Positions 45,613 through 53,619 of a stretch of 54,977 nucleotides of DNA are shown one piece after another. The translations under genes were made by a program, and so were the position numbers. This DNA is from Verrucomicrobiota bacterium (GTDB taxonomy: Bacteria; Verrucomicrobiota; Verrucomicrobiia; Verrucomicrobiales; DEV007). Numbering within the stretch: the stretch's first letter is position 1; the number at the start of each line of letters is the position of its first letter. Under the pieces are notes generated by a model, which ran no database searches, was not told where the DNA came from, and saw only the letters and a list, made by a program, of their open reading frames with translations. The stretch lies in assembly GCA_003402735.1 (NCBI GenBank), contig QQNE01000014.1, positions 1-54,977 on the forward strand, in the 5' to 3' direction.

Positions 45613-46035
45613 CAGCACCGAAACCCTTTCGCCCCAGACAAAGCGCATCGGCTTTTCAATGTCCGGGTTCAGGCTCTGGTGCACCGGACAGGCCTGGGCC
45701 GCCAATTCCAAGGCCTGGGTATGGCGAGTCCCGGGATCGGCCGGGCACTCCAGGGAAAATTCCAGCCGCGCGATCCGGCGTGGGGGCGTTGCCGACATGA
45801 TCTTTCCAACTTTGACCGAAGTGCCCCGCAGATCGATCTCGTGCCGCGCCGCGTAGATCCCCATCACGGTGAGGATGCAAGTTCCCAGAGCCGTGGCCAC
45901 CAGATCGGTGGGCGAGAAGCTTTCACCCCGGCCCTGGTTGTCCACGGGGGCATCGGTGCAAAGCTCAGCCCCTGACGGCGCGTGCGTGGCCCGAACCCGC
46001 AAGTCGCCCTGATATTCCATCCGAATCTCCACCAT
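45607..46035 (-). CDS. OsmC-family peroxidase-like protein
   Basis: A 142-residue OsmC/Ohr-superfamily protein that reduces organic peroxides through a Cys pair. C53 is in ALGTCILTVMGIYA and C116 in QACPVHQSLNP, the two conserved positions. The ATG at 46035 gives the usual start (MVEIRMEYQGD); the frame is open further upstream. It sits next to a thioredoxin-like gene and is divergent from the PIG-L gene, whose start is 71 bp away. Confidence 0.9.
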   Translation of the reverse strand: MVEIRMEYQGDLRVRATHAPSGAELCTDAPVDNQGRGESFSPTDLVATALGTCILTVMGIYAARHEIDLRGTSVKVGKIMSATPPRRIARLEFSLECPADPGTRHTQALELAAQACPVHQSLNPDIEKPMRFVWGERVSVLD

Positions 46036-46105
46036 GCCGCTCACTCTGGGCAATTTTCGGTCGAGGGCCAACGAAACTTGATTCCGCCTCGGTTTCCTTC
46101 CTAGT

Positions 46106-46933
46106 ATGGGTCCAATGCCCGAACGTGCCTTCGCCATTTTTGCCCACCCGGACGATATTGAATTCCTAGCCGCGGGAACCCTCCTGCGCCTTCGCGAGGC
46201 CGGTTGGGAGACGCACTACATGAACCTCTCGAGCGGCGACTGTGGCAGCACCATTTTTACTGCCCAGCAGACGGCGGAGATTCGCAACAAGGAGGCGCGG
46301 ACCGCGGCGGGTCTGCTCGGTGCCAAGTTTCACGGAGCGCCTGGGCGCGACCTGCAGATTTTTTACAACATCGAGTTGCTCCGCTGGCTCGCCGCCGTCA
46401 TCCGCGAGGTGAATCCCCGAATCATTCTCACGCATTCCCCGGAGGATTACATGGAGGATCATCAAAACACCTCCCGTCTCACCGTCACCGCCGCATTCGC
46501 CCGGGGCGTTCCAAATTTTGGCACGCACCCGCCGAGCGAAGCCGTGGATGGCGAAGTCACGATTTATCACGCCATGCCTCATGGTCTCCGGGATCCACTG
46601 CGCCGGCGCATCCTACCTGGATCATTTGTCGACACCGGATCGGTTCACGAAACCAAACGTGAAGCGCTCGCGGCCCACGCGAGTCAAAAGGATTGGCTGG
46701 ACCGCACCCAGGGCATGGACAACTACGTCAACGCGATGGACGCACTCTCGCTCGAAGTGGGGCGCATGTCCGGGAAGTTCCAGCACGCCGAGGGCTGGAG
46801 GCGCCACAGTCATCTCGGCTTTTCCCTCGAAGACTCGGATCCGCTGGGTGCGGCTCTCGGCTCCCACTACCTCGTCAATCAAGCCTACGAGGATGCCCTG
46901 AACGCTGGCGCCTTCCCCCTTCCTTCCCCCTGA
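46106..46933 (+). CDS. PIG-L family deacetylase (LmbE-like)
   Basis: A 275-residue zinc deacetylase of the PIG-L/LmbE/BshB family, which removes N-acetyl groups from amino sugars or their conjugates. The metal motif AHPDDIE is at 13-19 and a second His/Asp cluster lies in HSPEDYMEDHQN (about 109-120). A start at 46106 (MGPMPER) or at 46115 cannot be separated. The stop overlaps the next start by 1 bp (TGATG at 46931-46935), so the downstream gene is coupled. Confidence 0.93.
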   Translation: MGPMPERAFAIFAHPDDIEFLAAGTLLRLREAGWETHYMNLSSGDCGSTIFTAQQTAEIRNKEARTAAGLLGAKFHGAPGRDLQIFYNIELLRWLAAVIREVNPRIILTHSPEDYMEDHQNTSRLTVTAAFARGVPNFGTHPPSEAVDGEVTIYHAMPHGLRDPLRRRILPGSFVDTGSVHETKREALAAHASQKDWLDRTQGMDNYVNAMDALSLEVGRMSGKFQHAEGWRRHSHLGFSLEDSDPLGAALGSHYLVNQAYEDALNAGAFPLPSP

Positions 46934-48963
46934 TGAAACCCGGTGCAGTCGCCGCCGCTCTGCTCTGTCTGTTGTCCGTGGTTCCGCACGCCCCCGGAGC
47001 CAATCCGTCCATCGCGGTCCAGGGTTCCGCACGGTTCAGCACGGAGTCCCTGGTCGGTTCCGGGCGCGAGCAAGTGAAGCGTTTGCGTCTGCTGGCTGCC
47101 CTGGCCAGGAGCGAGGCCGAGGGAGCCACGGTGCGCGGCGGCAAGCTCAAAGCCTTGTTCGATCGGGGCAAGGCTTCCGCACCCGAGGTTCAATCCACTT
47201 CGTTCAACGCCGAACTCTGCCGCGACCGCGCCGAGACCCTTCGGCTGTTGGCCGATGAGATCGATGCCGCGCTCGACAAGGTCCGTGCAGATGGAACCGC
47301 GGTCGGCCCCACACTGCACTTCAAGCTGCCTCCCCTGAGCCGCGGCGTGGGATCGCTCGAATTCTTCACGCTCCCCGTCTCCGATGGCTGGGCACCGGTG
47401 ACCAACGCACCACCTCCCACCGACTTGGTTTCCCCCGCCGAGGAAGACATCTGGGCAAAAAGGCTCGCCGAGCTCAGGCTGATTCCCTCCATTCGTCCGA
47501 GCGAGATCGCCCAGGCCGAACGCAATCGACTCGCCTCGCGAACGAGCACCCAGCTGTTCGAGTTCGCGTTGGCGCAACATCGCCGCGAGGTGCGCGATTT
47601 GCGGGCGTTTGCCTGCAGCAGCCCCGAAAAACGTCTCGCGTGGTCGCTCACCCGGGAGGATTTCGGGGTCTTTGTGTCTTCCTGGCACCGTCCGGTTCCC
47701 TGCACGGAGCGCTACTTGCGCGCCTCCCTTCCCATTCTCGAGGCCCAGGCAACCGCACGTGGCGCTCTGGAACTGCGTCAAGCTGAGGAAGCGCAGTGCG
47801 ACCGCAGAGTGGAGAGTCTTCGGACAGCGCTCGAAAAGGGATTGGTCGGCAAGATCACCCTGCAGCACGCCGAGGCTGATCTTCTCGCTGCCCAGGCCAG
47901 GGCACGTGCGGAACGCTCTCGCATCCGCCTCCGTGAAATGGAACTCAGCCTGTTTCGCCGGCTGGCCAAGGCCTGCGGATTGAACACGGTTCCGTGCGCC
48001 GTCCCCACACCTTGCAGCTTTGAATCGGCCCTGCACCAAGCGGTTCCGCTGGAATCGAGCTGGACCCATGGCCTGTTCCAACTTCTGGAAAAGAGGACCT
48101 TGGCGGACCTCGATCTCCGGTCGCGAAAGAAAGGACTCGACCGCGCAACGAACCGCCTGGCTTCACTCCAAAAGCTTCGCATGGCCCGCCCCTCGGAACT
48201 GGCCAAGGCCGAGGAAGAGCTGCGCATCGCCACGGCGCATCACCAGATCGCCTCCGAGGAGTCCCGCCACGCGGCGTTGGAATGGGCCCAGTGGATCAGC
48301 GTTGCGGGCACGGGACCGGAGTCCGCTGATGCGACCGGAGTCCCGGCCTCGATTCTCATCGAGACCGCCGCCCTGGCAGAGGCGGAGCTCGAAGCGCGAC
48401 GTCTCTGGGCGGAGAGCTTCCAGCCCGAGAGCCTCCTTCAGGAGGACGTCGTGGCCCAGATCGAGAGCCTTCACAAGTCCGGTTCCGCCAGCGCCTACGA
48501 GCTTGCCGTGGAAACGCAGCAGGCGATCCTGGCCAAGGCAAAATGGACCGGGGCCCGGCACGAGGTGGCGGTCGCCAGCGAGCAGCGGCGCCTCATGGAT
48601 CTGCTCGTCAAACAGGGAAAATCCGTCCTCGACGCAGCGGGTCTCGGCGAGCCCGCGCGCGCCTCCCTGTTGACCGTCAACGAACTCCTTCTCCAGCCCC
48701 GGGCGTCGGAGATCCAGAGCTTGCGTGCGGCCGCCACCATCGCCTCCATGCGGGCCCAGGAACTCAACCGTCTGGTTCAGTCCGGTTATGCCACCCCTCA
48801 CGAAGCCCGGCGTGAACTCGCCGCTGCCGATCAATACGACCACCTCGCCAAGTTTGAGGAGGCCCGCGCCGAGGTGGCCTCGTTGACCAAGGGCGTGCTC
48901 GGCGCAAGTTTCGCTCTCCCCAGCCCGATCCTGCCCGAATTCCATCTTCCCCCGCTTGAGTGA
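46933..48963 (+). CDS. Exported TolC-like helical-hairpin protein
   Basis: A 676-residue protein with a signal sequence (AVAAALLCLLSVVPHAPGA). The rest is almost fully helical, Ala/Leu/Glu/Arg-rich, with repeated pieces like LFDRGKASAPEV, LEKGLVGKITLQHAEADL, LRMARPSELAKAEEEL, LHKSGSASAYELAVET and LVQSGYATPHEARREL. These are like the TolC hairpin motif (L..G.as..el..A). A family TolC has two such halves; at least five copies appear here and no outer-membrane beta strands stand out, so it may be a periplasmic rod or a TolC relative. Translation is coupled with the PIG-L gene. Function unknown. Confidence 0.75.
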   Translation: MKPGAVAAALLCLLSVVPHAPGANPSIAVQGSARFSTESLVGSGREQVKRLRLLAALARSEAEGATVRGGKLKALFDRGKASAPEVQSTSFNAELCRDRAETLRLLADEIDAALDKVRADGTAVGPTLHFKLPPLSRGVGSLEFFTLPVSDGWAPVTNAPPPTDLVSPAEEDIWAKRLAELRLIPSIRPSEIAQAERNRLASRTSTQLFEFALAQHRREVRDLRAFACSSPEKRLAWSLTREDFGVFVSSWHRPVPCTERYLRASLPILEAQATARGALELRQAEEAQCDRRVESLRTALEKGLVGKITLQHAEADLLAAQARARAERSRIRLREMELSLFRRLAKACGLNTVPCAVPTPCSFESALHQAVPLESSWTHGLFQLLEKRTLADLDLRSRKKGLDRATNRLASLQKLRMARPSELAKAEEELRIATAHHQIASEESRHAALEWAQWISVAGTGPESADATGVPASILIETAALAEAELEARRLWAESFQPESLLQEDVVAQIESLHKSGSASAYELAVETQQAILAKAKWTGARHEVAVASEQRRLMDLLVKQGKSVLDAAGLGEPARASLLTVNELLLQPRASEIQSLRAAATIASMRAQELNRLVQSGYATPHEARRELAAADQYDHLAKFEEARAEVASLTKGVLGASFALPSPILPEFHLPPLE

Positions 48964-49032
48964 GCCCCCCGGATTGTGATGCAACGAATTGGGCGAAGCA
49001 AAAAATCGGCCGATATTGACCAAAGCAGTGTC

Positions 49033-49533
49033 ATGCCGCCCAGACCCATTGAAATCAGGCTCGCGACCAAGGCCGACATCCCGGATCTGCTCTCCCTGGC
49101 TGCGCTCGCGGAGCGCGAGGACCACATGGGCCGGTTTCCCCACACTTCCAAGGAGACGCTGACCCGCTCCTTGTTTGCTCCCGGCGCCTTTTGCGGCGCC
49201 CTCGTCGCGGATATGAACGGCCCCATCGTCGGGGTGGCCCATTTTCACCATTTCTGGCCCGCCGTCATTCCGCAACCCATCCTCGCGCTCGACGATTTGT
49301 ATGTGGTTGAAGACTATCGGTCTGAGGGCATCGGATCAAGGCTGATCAAGGGCCTGTGCAAACTGGCCATCGAGTTCGATTGTTCCCACCTCGACTTCAC
49401 GGTTCGGCGCAACAACCGCGGCGCCCTCCGTTTTTACCGGAAACTGGGAGCCATCGTCTTCAGCGACATCCGCTACTGCCGCTACGACCGGAAAGCGATG
49501 CAGAAGCTGGCGGAACAACTCGCTCCGGATTGA
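49033..49533 (+). CDS. GNAT-family N-acetyltransferase
   Basis: A 166-residue GNAT acetyltransferase. The acetyl-CoA segment is DDLYVVEDYRSEGIGSRLIKGLCKLAIE (the R/Q-x-x-G-x-G/A type reads RSEGIGS) and the C-terminal part has NRGALRFYRKLGAIV. The ATG at 49033 is chosen by domain length; an in-frame ATG at 48976 is possible. It ends back-to-back with dsbD: stop codons occupy 49531-49533 and 49534-49536 (TGATCA). Substrate unknown. Confidence 0.85.
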   Translation: MPPRPIEIRLATKADIPDLLSLAALAEREDHMGRFPHTSKETLTRSLFAPGAFCGALVADMNGPIVGVAHFHHFWPAVIPQPILALDDLYVVEDYRSEGIGSRLIKGLCKLAIEFDCSHLDFTVRRNNRGALRFYRKLGAIVFSDIRYCRYDRKAMQKLAEQLAPD

Positions 49534-51669
49534 TCAGGCACCCAGCGCCGCCCTGGCGGACAGGAGGACGGCGGTGATGATCCAGAAAAAGACGAGCACC
49601 CCGGCGGTAAAGGCCAGTCCATGGTGCAGGATCCGGCGTCGGTCCTCACCTGCCTGGGCGACGAACCCCATGATTTTCAGCGAGATCACGGGAAAAACGC
49701 AGGGCATGAGGTTTAGGATCATTCCCCCCAAGAACGCCCCGCCCAAGGCCGCCCAGAGTCCCAGTTCCTTGGGCTCTTGTTTCTCCTTCGCTCTGGGGCC
49801 TCCCTGCACCGCTTCCGCAATCAGCCCTGGAGTGAGCAAATTGGGCAGCACTTTCGGTGGTTCCGTCTTGTCCTTCGAGAACAGGAGATAGAGCGGCACG
49901 CCGTTCCGGCCATGCTTCTGGAGAACCTTCAGAATGGCCGGATCCTCCTGCGTCCAGTCCACTTCGAGGAAGGCTACACCCTTTTCAGCAAACAGACGCT
50001 GCACCTCCTCACCGTGGATCGCCGGTTTGTTCACTTGGCACGTGACGCACCAAGAGGCGGTAAAATCCACAAAGACGGACTTTCCCTGATCCTGGAGAGC
50101 TGCGATCTCCGCCTCGACATCCCGTGCCACGACGGGCCGCTCTTGCCCCGCGCCCCTCGAGGCCAATTGAAACGCCGTCAGCAGCAGCAAGGCACTGCTT
50201 CCCCAGGCGATGCGCCGTGTCAGCTCCTCCCGGGACGGACTGCCGAACCGACCAAAAATCCAGGCCGCGATGGCCACCGACACCAATCCAAGCAGTCCCA
50301 GGAAAAACCCCTCCGAATCCACTTGCTGCGCCAGAACGGAGAGCAGCCAGGCCATCACCACAATCATGGGAAACGCCATCGTCTGCTTGAAGGTCTCCAT
50401 CCAGGCTCCGGGCTTGGGGAGCCGGGCAATCCAGGCGGGAAATGCGGAGAGCAAGAGATACGGCGTGGCCATCCCGACCCCGATCAAGGTAAAGATCAGC
50501 ACCGCAATCCCGATCGGTGCGCCCATCGCGTAGGTGATGGCAAAACCCATGGCCGGCGCGGTGCACGGCGTGGCCAAAAGGGTCGCCAAAGCCCCGCTGA
50601 AAAAGGATCCCGCCAAACCTTCCCGATGCGTCAGGTCCGCGCCGACGCCCGTCAGGCTGCCCCCAATTTCAAAGACCCCGAACAGATTCAGGGCGATCAG
50701 CAGCATCACCGCGGCCAGGCAGGAAACAATCAACGGACGCTGCAACCAGTATCCCCATCCCTTCGGGGCATCGCCTCCCTTCTTTTCCGCTCCACTGGCC
50801 GACTCCGCGACGGTGCCCTCCTGCAAGGCCGGTCCGCCGATCCGCCAGGCTGCCGAGCCATCATCCGCGGCGAGGATTCCCCCGGTCTCCGGAGGAAAAA
50901 TACCGGCAAAACCGGATGCCCCCTGGGTTTTGACCATCAGGCTTTGCCCGTTGCGGACCACCGTCTGGGCGGCTGCGGAATCGGTGATCCCCGGGGACGC
51001 CGGATAAAAATAAAGTTTCGCCAAGTCGGCTTGCACCGCGCCTGAATCGACCAGGCCGAAGGTGACCTCGCGCGTCGCGGAATCGTAGAGGGTCTCCACC
51101 GGCCAAGCCACCCGCTTCGGCAAGGCAGCGGCCGCTTTGCGGATCAAGTCCGGATCGGAGGGATCCCCAGTTTTCCAACTGAGATCTGCGCTGCCGCGCA
51201 CGCAGGTCTCGGCACAGACCAGCCAAACCACCTTGGCCGAAAGGGTGGCAGGCACGCTGCCGCCGGGCGGAGGCGTGATCGCAGCCAACAGAATCGCCTC
51301 CTTCTCGTAGCCATAACTCCGGAAGCCCGCCGCATCGAACCGGTGCGGAACGGGAAACAGGACGGGCCCGGCGGTGTAGCCATCCGGCAAGGTCCAGGTG
51401 ACTTTCGGTGCCGCTCCGGGACTGCCCGGGTTCTCCCAGTAAATGTGCCAACCGTTCTCGATCTCGAGGCGGACTCCCACCAGGAAGGGTTCCCCCGCCG
51501 CCCGAGGACGGTCATCGACCAACAAATGCGCCTCGATCTGGCCGCCGGAAAGCTGAGCCCGGGCGCCGCTGAGCCCAATCCACAGAAAGAGAGCGACCTG
51601 CAGAAATAGGACTGGGAGGGCCGGGATGGCCATGTTCCCGGAGAAGCAAGGGCGTGGAAAACACGTCAT
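49534..51669 (-). CDS. dsbD: DsbD-like thiol:disulfide interchange protein with circularly permuted membrane domain
   Basis: A 711-residue exported protein that should carry electrons from cytoplasmic thioredoxin to the periplasm. Residues 1-40 are a signal sequence. About 41-290 is an N-terminal periplasmic domain with a VCAETC Cys pair (C152, C156). About 303-505 is the membrane domain from GWGYWLQRP, with C369 in TPCTAPAMG. A thioredoxin domain (about 515-625) carries SWCVTCQ (C541, C544). Then residues 636-711 hold the GGMILNLMPCVFP helix (C657) and a second helix (HHGLAFTAGVLVFFW). In known DsbD/ScsB proteins these last two helices come first, so the order is permuted. The ATG at 51669 has GGGAGG very close to it; 51633 is the alternative. 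Confidence 0.85.
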   Translation of the reverse strand: MTCFPRPCFSGNMAIPALPVLFLQVALFLWIGLSGARAQLSGGQIEAHLLVDDRPRAAGEPFLVGVRLEIENGWHIYWENPGSPGAAPKVTWTLPDGYTAGPVLFPVPHRFDAAGFRSYGYEKEAILLAAITPPPGGSVPATLSAKVVWLVCAETCVRGSADLSWKTGDPSDPDLIRKAAAALPKRVAWPVETLYDSATREVTFGLVDSGAVQADLAKLYFYPASPGITDSAAAQTVVRNGQSLMVKTQGASGFAGIFPPETGGILAADDGSAAWRIGGPALQEGTVAESASGAEKKGGDAPKGWGYWLQRPLIVSCLAAVMLLIALNLFGVFEIGGSLTGVGADLTHREGLAGSFFSGALATLLATPCTAPAMGFAITYAMGAPIGIAVLIFTLIGVGMATPYLLLSAFPAWIARLPKPGAWMETFKQTMAFPMIVVMAWLLSVLAQQVDSEGFFLGLLGLVSVAIAAWIFGRFGSPSREELTRRIAWGSSALLLLTAFQLASRGAGQERPVVARDVEAEIAALQDQGKSVFVDFTASWCVTCQVNKPAIHGEEVQRLFAEKGVAFLEVDWTQEDPAILKVLQKHGRNGVPLYLLFSKDKTEPPKVLPNLLTPGLIAEAVQGGPRAKEKQEPKELGLWAALGGAFLGGMILNLMPCVFPVISLKIMGFVAQAGEDRRRILHHGLAFTAGVLVFFWIITAVLLSARAALGA

Positions 51670-51733
51670 AACCTCCCTTTCACCGGGAACTCCATTTTGG
51701 GACCGAAACTCTCGGGCAAAGATTCGCCGCGCC

Positions 51734-52573
51734 TCAATGAGCGGCCAGCATCCCCCCGGGTCCGAACTCCTTGCGCGGAAGCAGACTCAAGTCCCCAATG
51801 TAGGTTTGATCCCCGAAAGACGCGGTGCCATGCTTTCCATCCACCGCAAGGATCACCCCGCCCAACTCCCAGCGGTTCCCTTCACGGTTGAAGACGAAGA
51901 CTCCGCCGCCCGAATCACCCGGGCAAGCTTGCGACTCTCCCTTCCCGTTCGCGAAGTGGGTGGCGAAGCCCGGAGTGGCAAACTCATAGGTCAGGATCGG
52001 CCGGACAAACTTGGCGGCCACCGCATTGAGTCCCCATCGGAGCCGGAAGTCTTCATTCCAACGGAAGCCGTTCGCCGCGAGACGGTTCCCCGCGTTTCCC
52101 CCGCCGGCTCCCAGCAGCACCACGGTGGCGCCGCGATCCGGGCACGCCTTGGAAAGGCTCATCGGCGGCAGCATCCCCAACGGATCGCTGTTCGCCACTT
52201 CAATCCGATACACGAAGAGATCCGTGTGTCCGCCTTGACGGTTCCGGAATCGGGTGGCAGATCCCGCTACGGGCAAATAGCTCCGGCCATCCCGGGTGAC
52301 AAAGGTGCCGATGCCCACGTGAGCCGCGGTCAGGACCCTGCCGGCCCCGATGTAGATCCCGGTCGAATGATTGACACAGCCAATGTAGTTCCAGTAGGGA
52401 AAGGTCGGAACCGTCCCAAATGCATCGCGGACAGCGCGTTGCAGACCGCTCTCGCTGAGGTGGACCGGGCTCGAAGTGGGGGTGACAATGCCTTCCGCCG
52501 GACCCACCCAAAGGAGAGTGGTCAGCCCAAACGGAAGGAGTCGAGGGAAACGGAAATCGAAAAAACGGAGCAT
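51734..52573 (-). CDS. Exported trypsin-like serine protease
   Basis: A 279-residue secreted protein of the S1 trypsin-like family. A signal-like N-terminus (RLLPFGLTTLLWVGPAEG) is followed by the catalytic triad: H in LTAAHVG, D in HTDLFVYRIE and S in CPGDSGGGVF. It is short for HtrA and has no PDZ domain. Target unknown. Its start lies near a 22-bp palindrome at 52605-52626 shared with the divergent AEC transporter gene. Confidence 0.85.
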   Translation of the reverse strand: MLRFFDFRFPRLLPFGLTTLLWVGPAEGIVTPTSSPVHLSESGLQRAVRDAFGTVPTFPYWNYIGCVNHSTGIYIGAGRVLTAAHVGIGTFVTRDGRSYLPVAGSATRFRNRQGGHTDLFVYRIEVANSDPLGMLPPMSLSKACPDRGATVVLLGAGGGNAGNRLAANGFRWNEDFRLRWGLNAVAAKFVRPILTYEFATPGFATHFANGKGESQACPGDSGGGVFVFNREGNRWELGGVILAVDGKHGTASFGDQTYIGDLSLLPRKEFGPGGMLAAH

Positions 52574-52604
52574 GAAGATCGGCGAAGCGTGAGAAGCTCG
52601 CTTC

Positions 52605-52626
52605 TATGGGAATTATAATTCCTATA
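52605..52626. promoter_or_regulatory. Near-perfect 22-bp palindrome with overlapping -10 boxes on both strands
   Basis: TATGGGAATTATAATTCCTATA: 20 of 22 bases match its own reverse complement. The centre contains TATAAT on the plus strand (52614-52619) and on the minus strand (plus 52612-52617). It lies between the secreted protease gene (minus, start 52573) and the AEC transporter gene (plus, start 52678), in a locally AT-rich stretch. It may be a bidirectional promoter core or an operator that covers both. Confidence 0.55.
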
Positions 52627-52648
52627 AACCAAAAGGGCAATATTTGTT

Positions 52649-52654
52649 TATAAT
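52649..52654 (+). promoter_or_regulatory. Candidate -10 box for the AEC transporter gene
   Basis: A consensus TATAAT at 52649-52654 lies 24 bases before the ATG at 52678. Transcription from it would leave a leader of only about 15-18 bases without a Shine-Dalgarno sequence. No good -35 is seen 17 bases upstream. Confidence 0.4.
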
Positions 52655-52677
52655 TTTTAGACACCGACTATCTGTTG

Positions 52678-53610
52678 ATGCTTGTCTCGATCTTCACCAC
52701 CGTCTGTCTCCCCATTCTCCTCACGGCCGGTGCGGGCTGGATCTTGGACCGACTCTTTCGCCTCGACCTGCGCACCCTGGTGAAGCTGAACATCCAGCTG
52801 TTCGTTCCGGCGTTTCTCTTTGTGCGCCTCATCTCCTCGGACCTCGATCTGCGGGCGGGGCTCAAGGTGGCGGCATTCACCCTGACGATGATCGCCAGCC
52901 TTGCCCTCGTCAGCTGGCTGATCTCCGGCGCCTTCCGGCTGCCTTCCGCGCAACGCAAATCGTTCCAGCTCGCCACTGCGTTTTACAACTGCGGCAATTT
53001 CGGAATCCCGGTCATGATGCTGGCCTTTCCCGGGGGAGGCGCGACCATCCAGGCGTTCGTCCTCACCACGATGAATCTGACCACATTTACGGCCGGGGTG
53101 CTCCTCGCCCACGGGGAGAACGGAGCCTCGAACCAGCCGAGGTGGAGAACGGTCCTGGCCCAGCCATCGCTTTCCGCCATCGGGCTGGCCCTCGTCCTGA
53201 AAGCGCTTGGCGCAGCCCCCGCCCTGCAGTCGATCGTGCCGCTGTGGAAGCCGCTCTCAATCCTCTCGGACGGCTTGGTGCCGGTCGCCCTGCTCACCCT
53301 GGGCGTCCAACTCAGCCATGCGCCGGCGCTTCCCCTTCGTGGACCGCTCCTGGCCGCGGTGGTCACCCGACTCTGCGGGGCGCCCGCCCTGGCCGCTGCA
53401 CTGGTGCCACTCTTTTCCGTCCCGCCGGAAACCGCGGCCATCCTGGTCGCCAGCACGGCCGCGCCGGTGGCGGTCAACGCTGCGATGCTGGTCCACGAAT
53501 ACGGTGACGGCGACTCCAGCTTCGTTTCGGCGGCCGTCTTTTACTCGACCCTGTTCAGCGCCCTGACGGTGACGGTGGTCCTGAGCCTTCTGCGAGTGGC
53601 GGGTGGATGA
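52678..53610 (+). CDS. AEC-family transporter (auxin efflux carrier-like)
   Basis: A 310-residue integral membrane protein of the AEC/Mem_trans family, with about ten hydrophobic helices. Landmarks: TVCLPILLTAGAGW (helix 1), NIQLFVPAFLFVRL, FQLATAFYNCGNFGIPVMM (the NxGNxG helix typical of this family), LGVQLSHAP and the final STAAPVAVNAAML. Such transporters export small organic molecules. ATG at 52678 chosen; TTG at 52675 is possible. Substrate unknown. Confidence 0.9.
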   Translation: MLVSIFTTVCLPILLTAGAGWILDRLFRLDLRTLVKLNIQLFVPAFLFVRLISSDLDLRAGLKVAAFTLTMIASLALVSWLISGAFRLPSAQRKSFQLATAFYNCGNFGIPVMMLAFPGGGATIQAFVLTTMNLTTFTAGVLLAHGENGASNQPRWRTVLAQPSLSAIGLALVLKALGAAPALQSIVPLWKPLSILSDGLVPVALLTLGVQLSHAPALPLRGPLLAAVVTRLCGAPALAAALVPLFSVPPETAAILVASTAAPVAVNAAMLVHEYGDGDSSFVSAAVFYSTLFSALTVTVVLSLLRVAGG

Positions 53611-53619
53611 GGACCGGAC

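Noticed and set aside
49777..51045. A 422-codon plus-strand open frame rich in His, Arg, Gln and Gly
   Set aside because: Antisense shadow of dsbD membrane helices.
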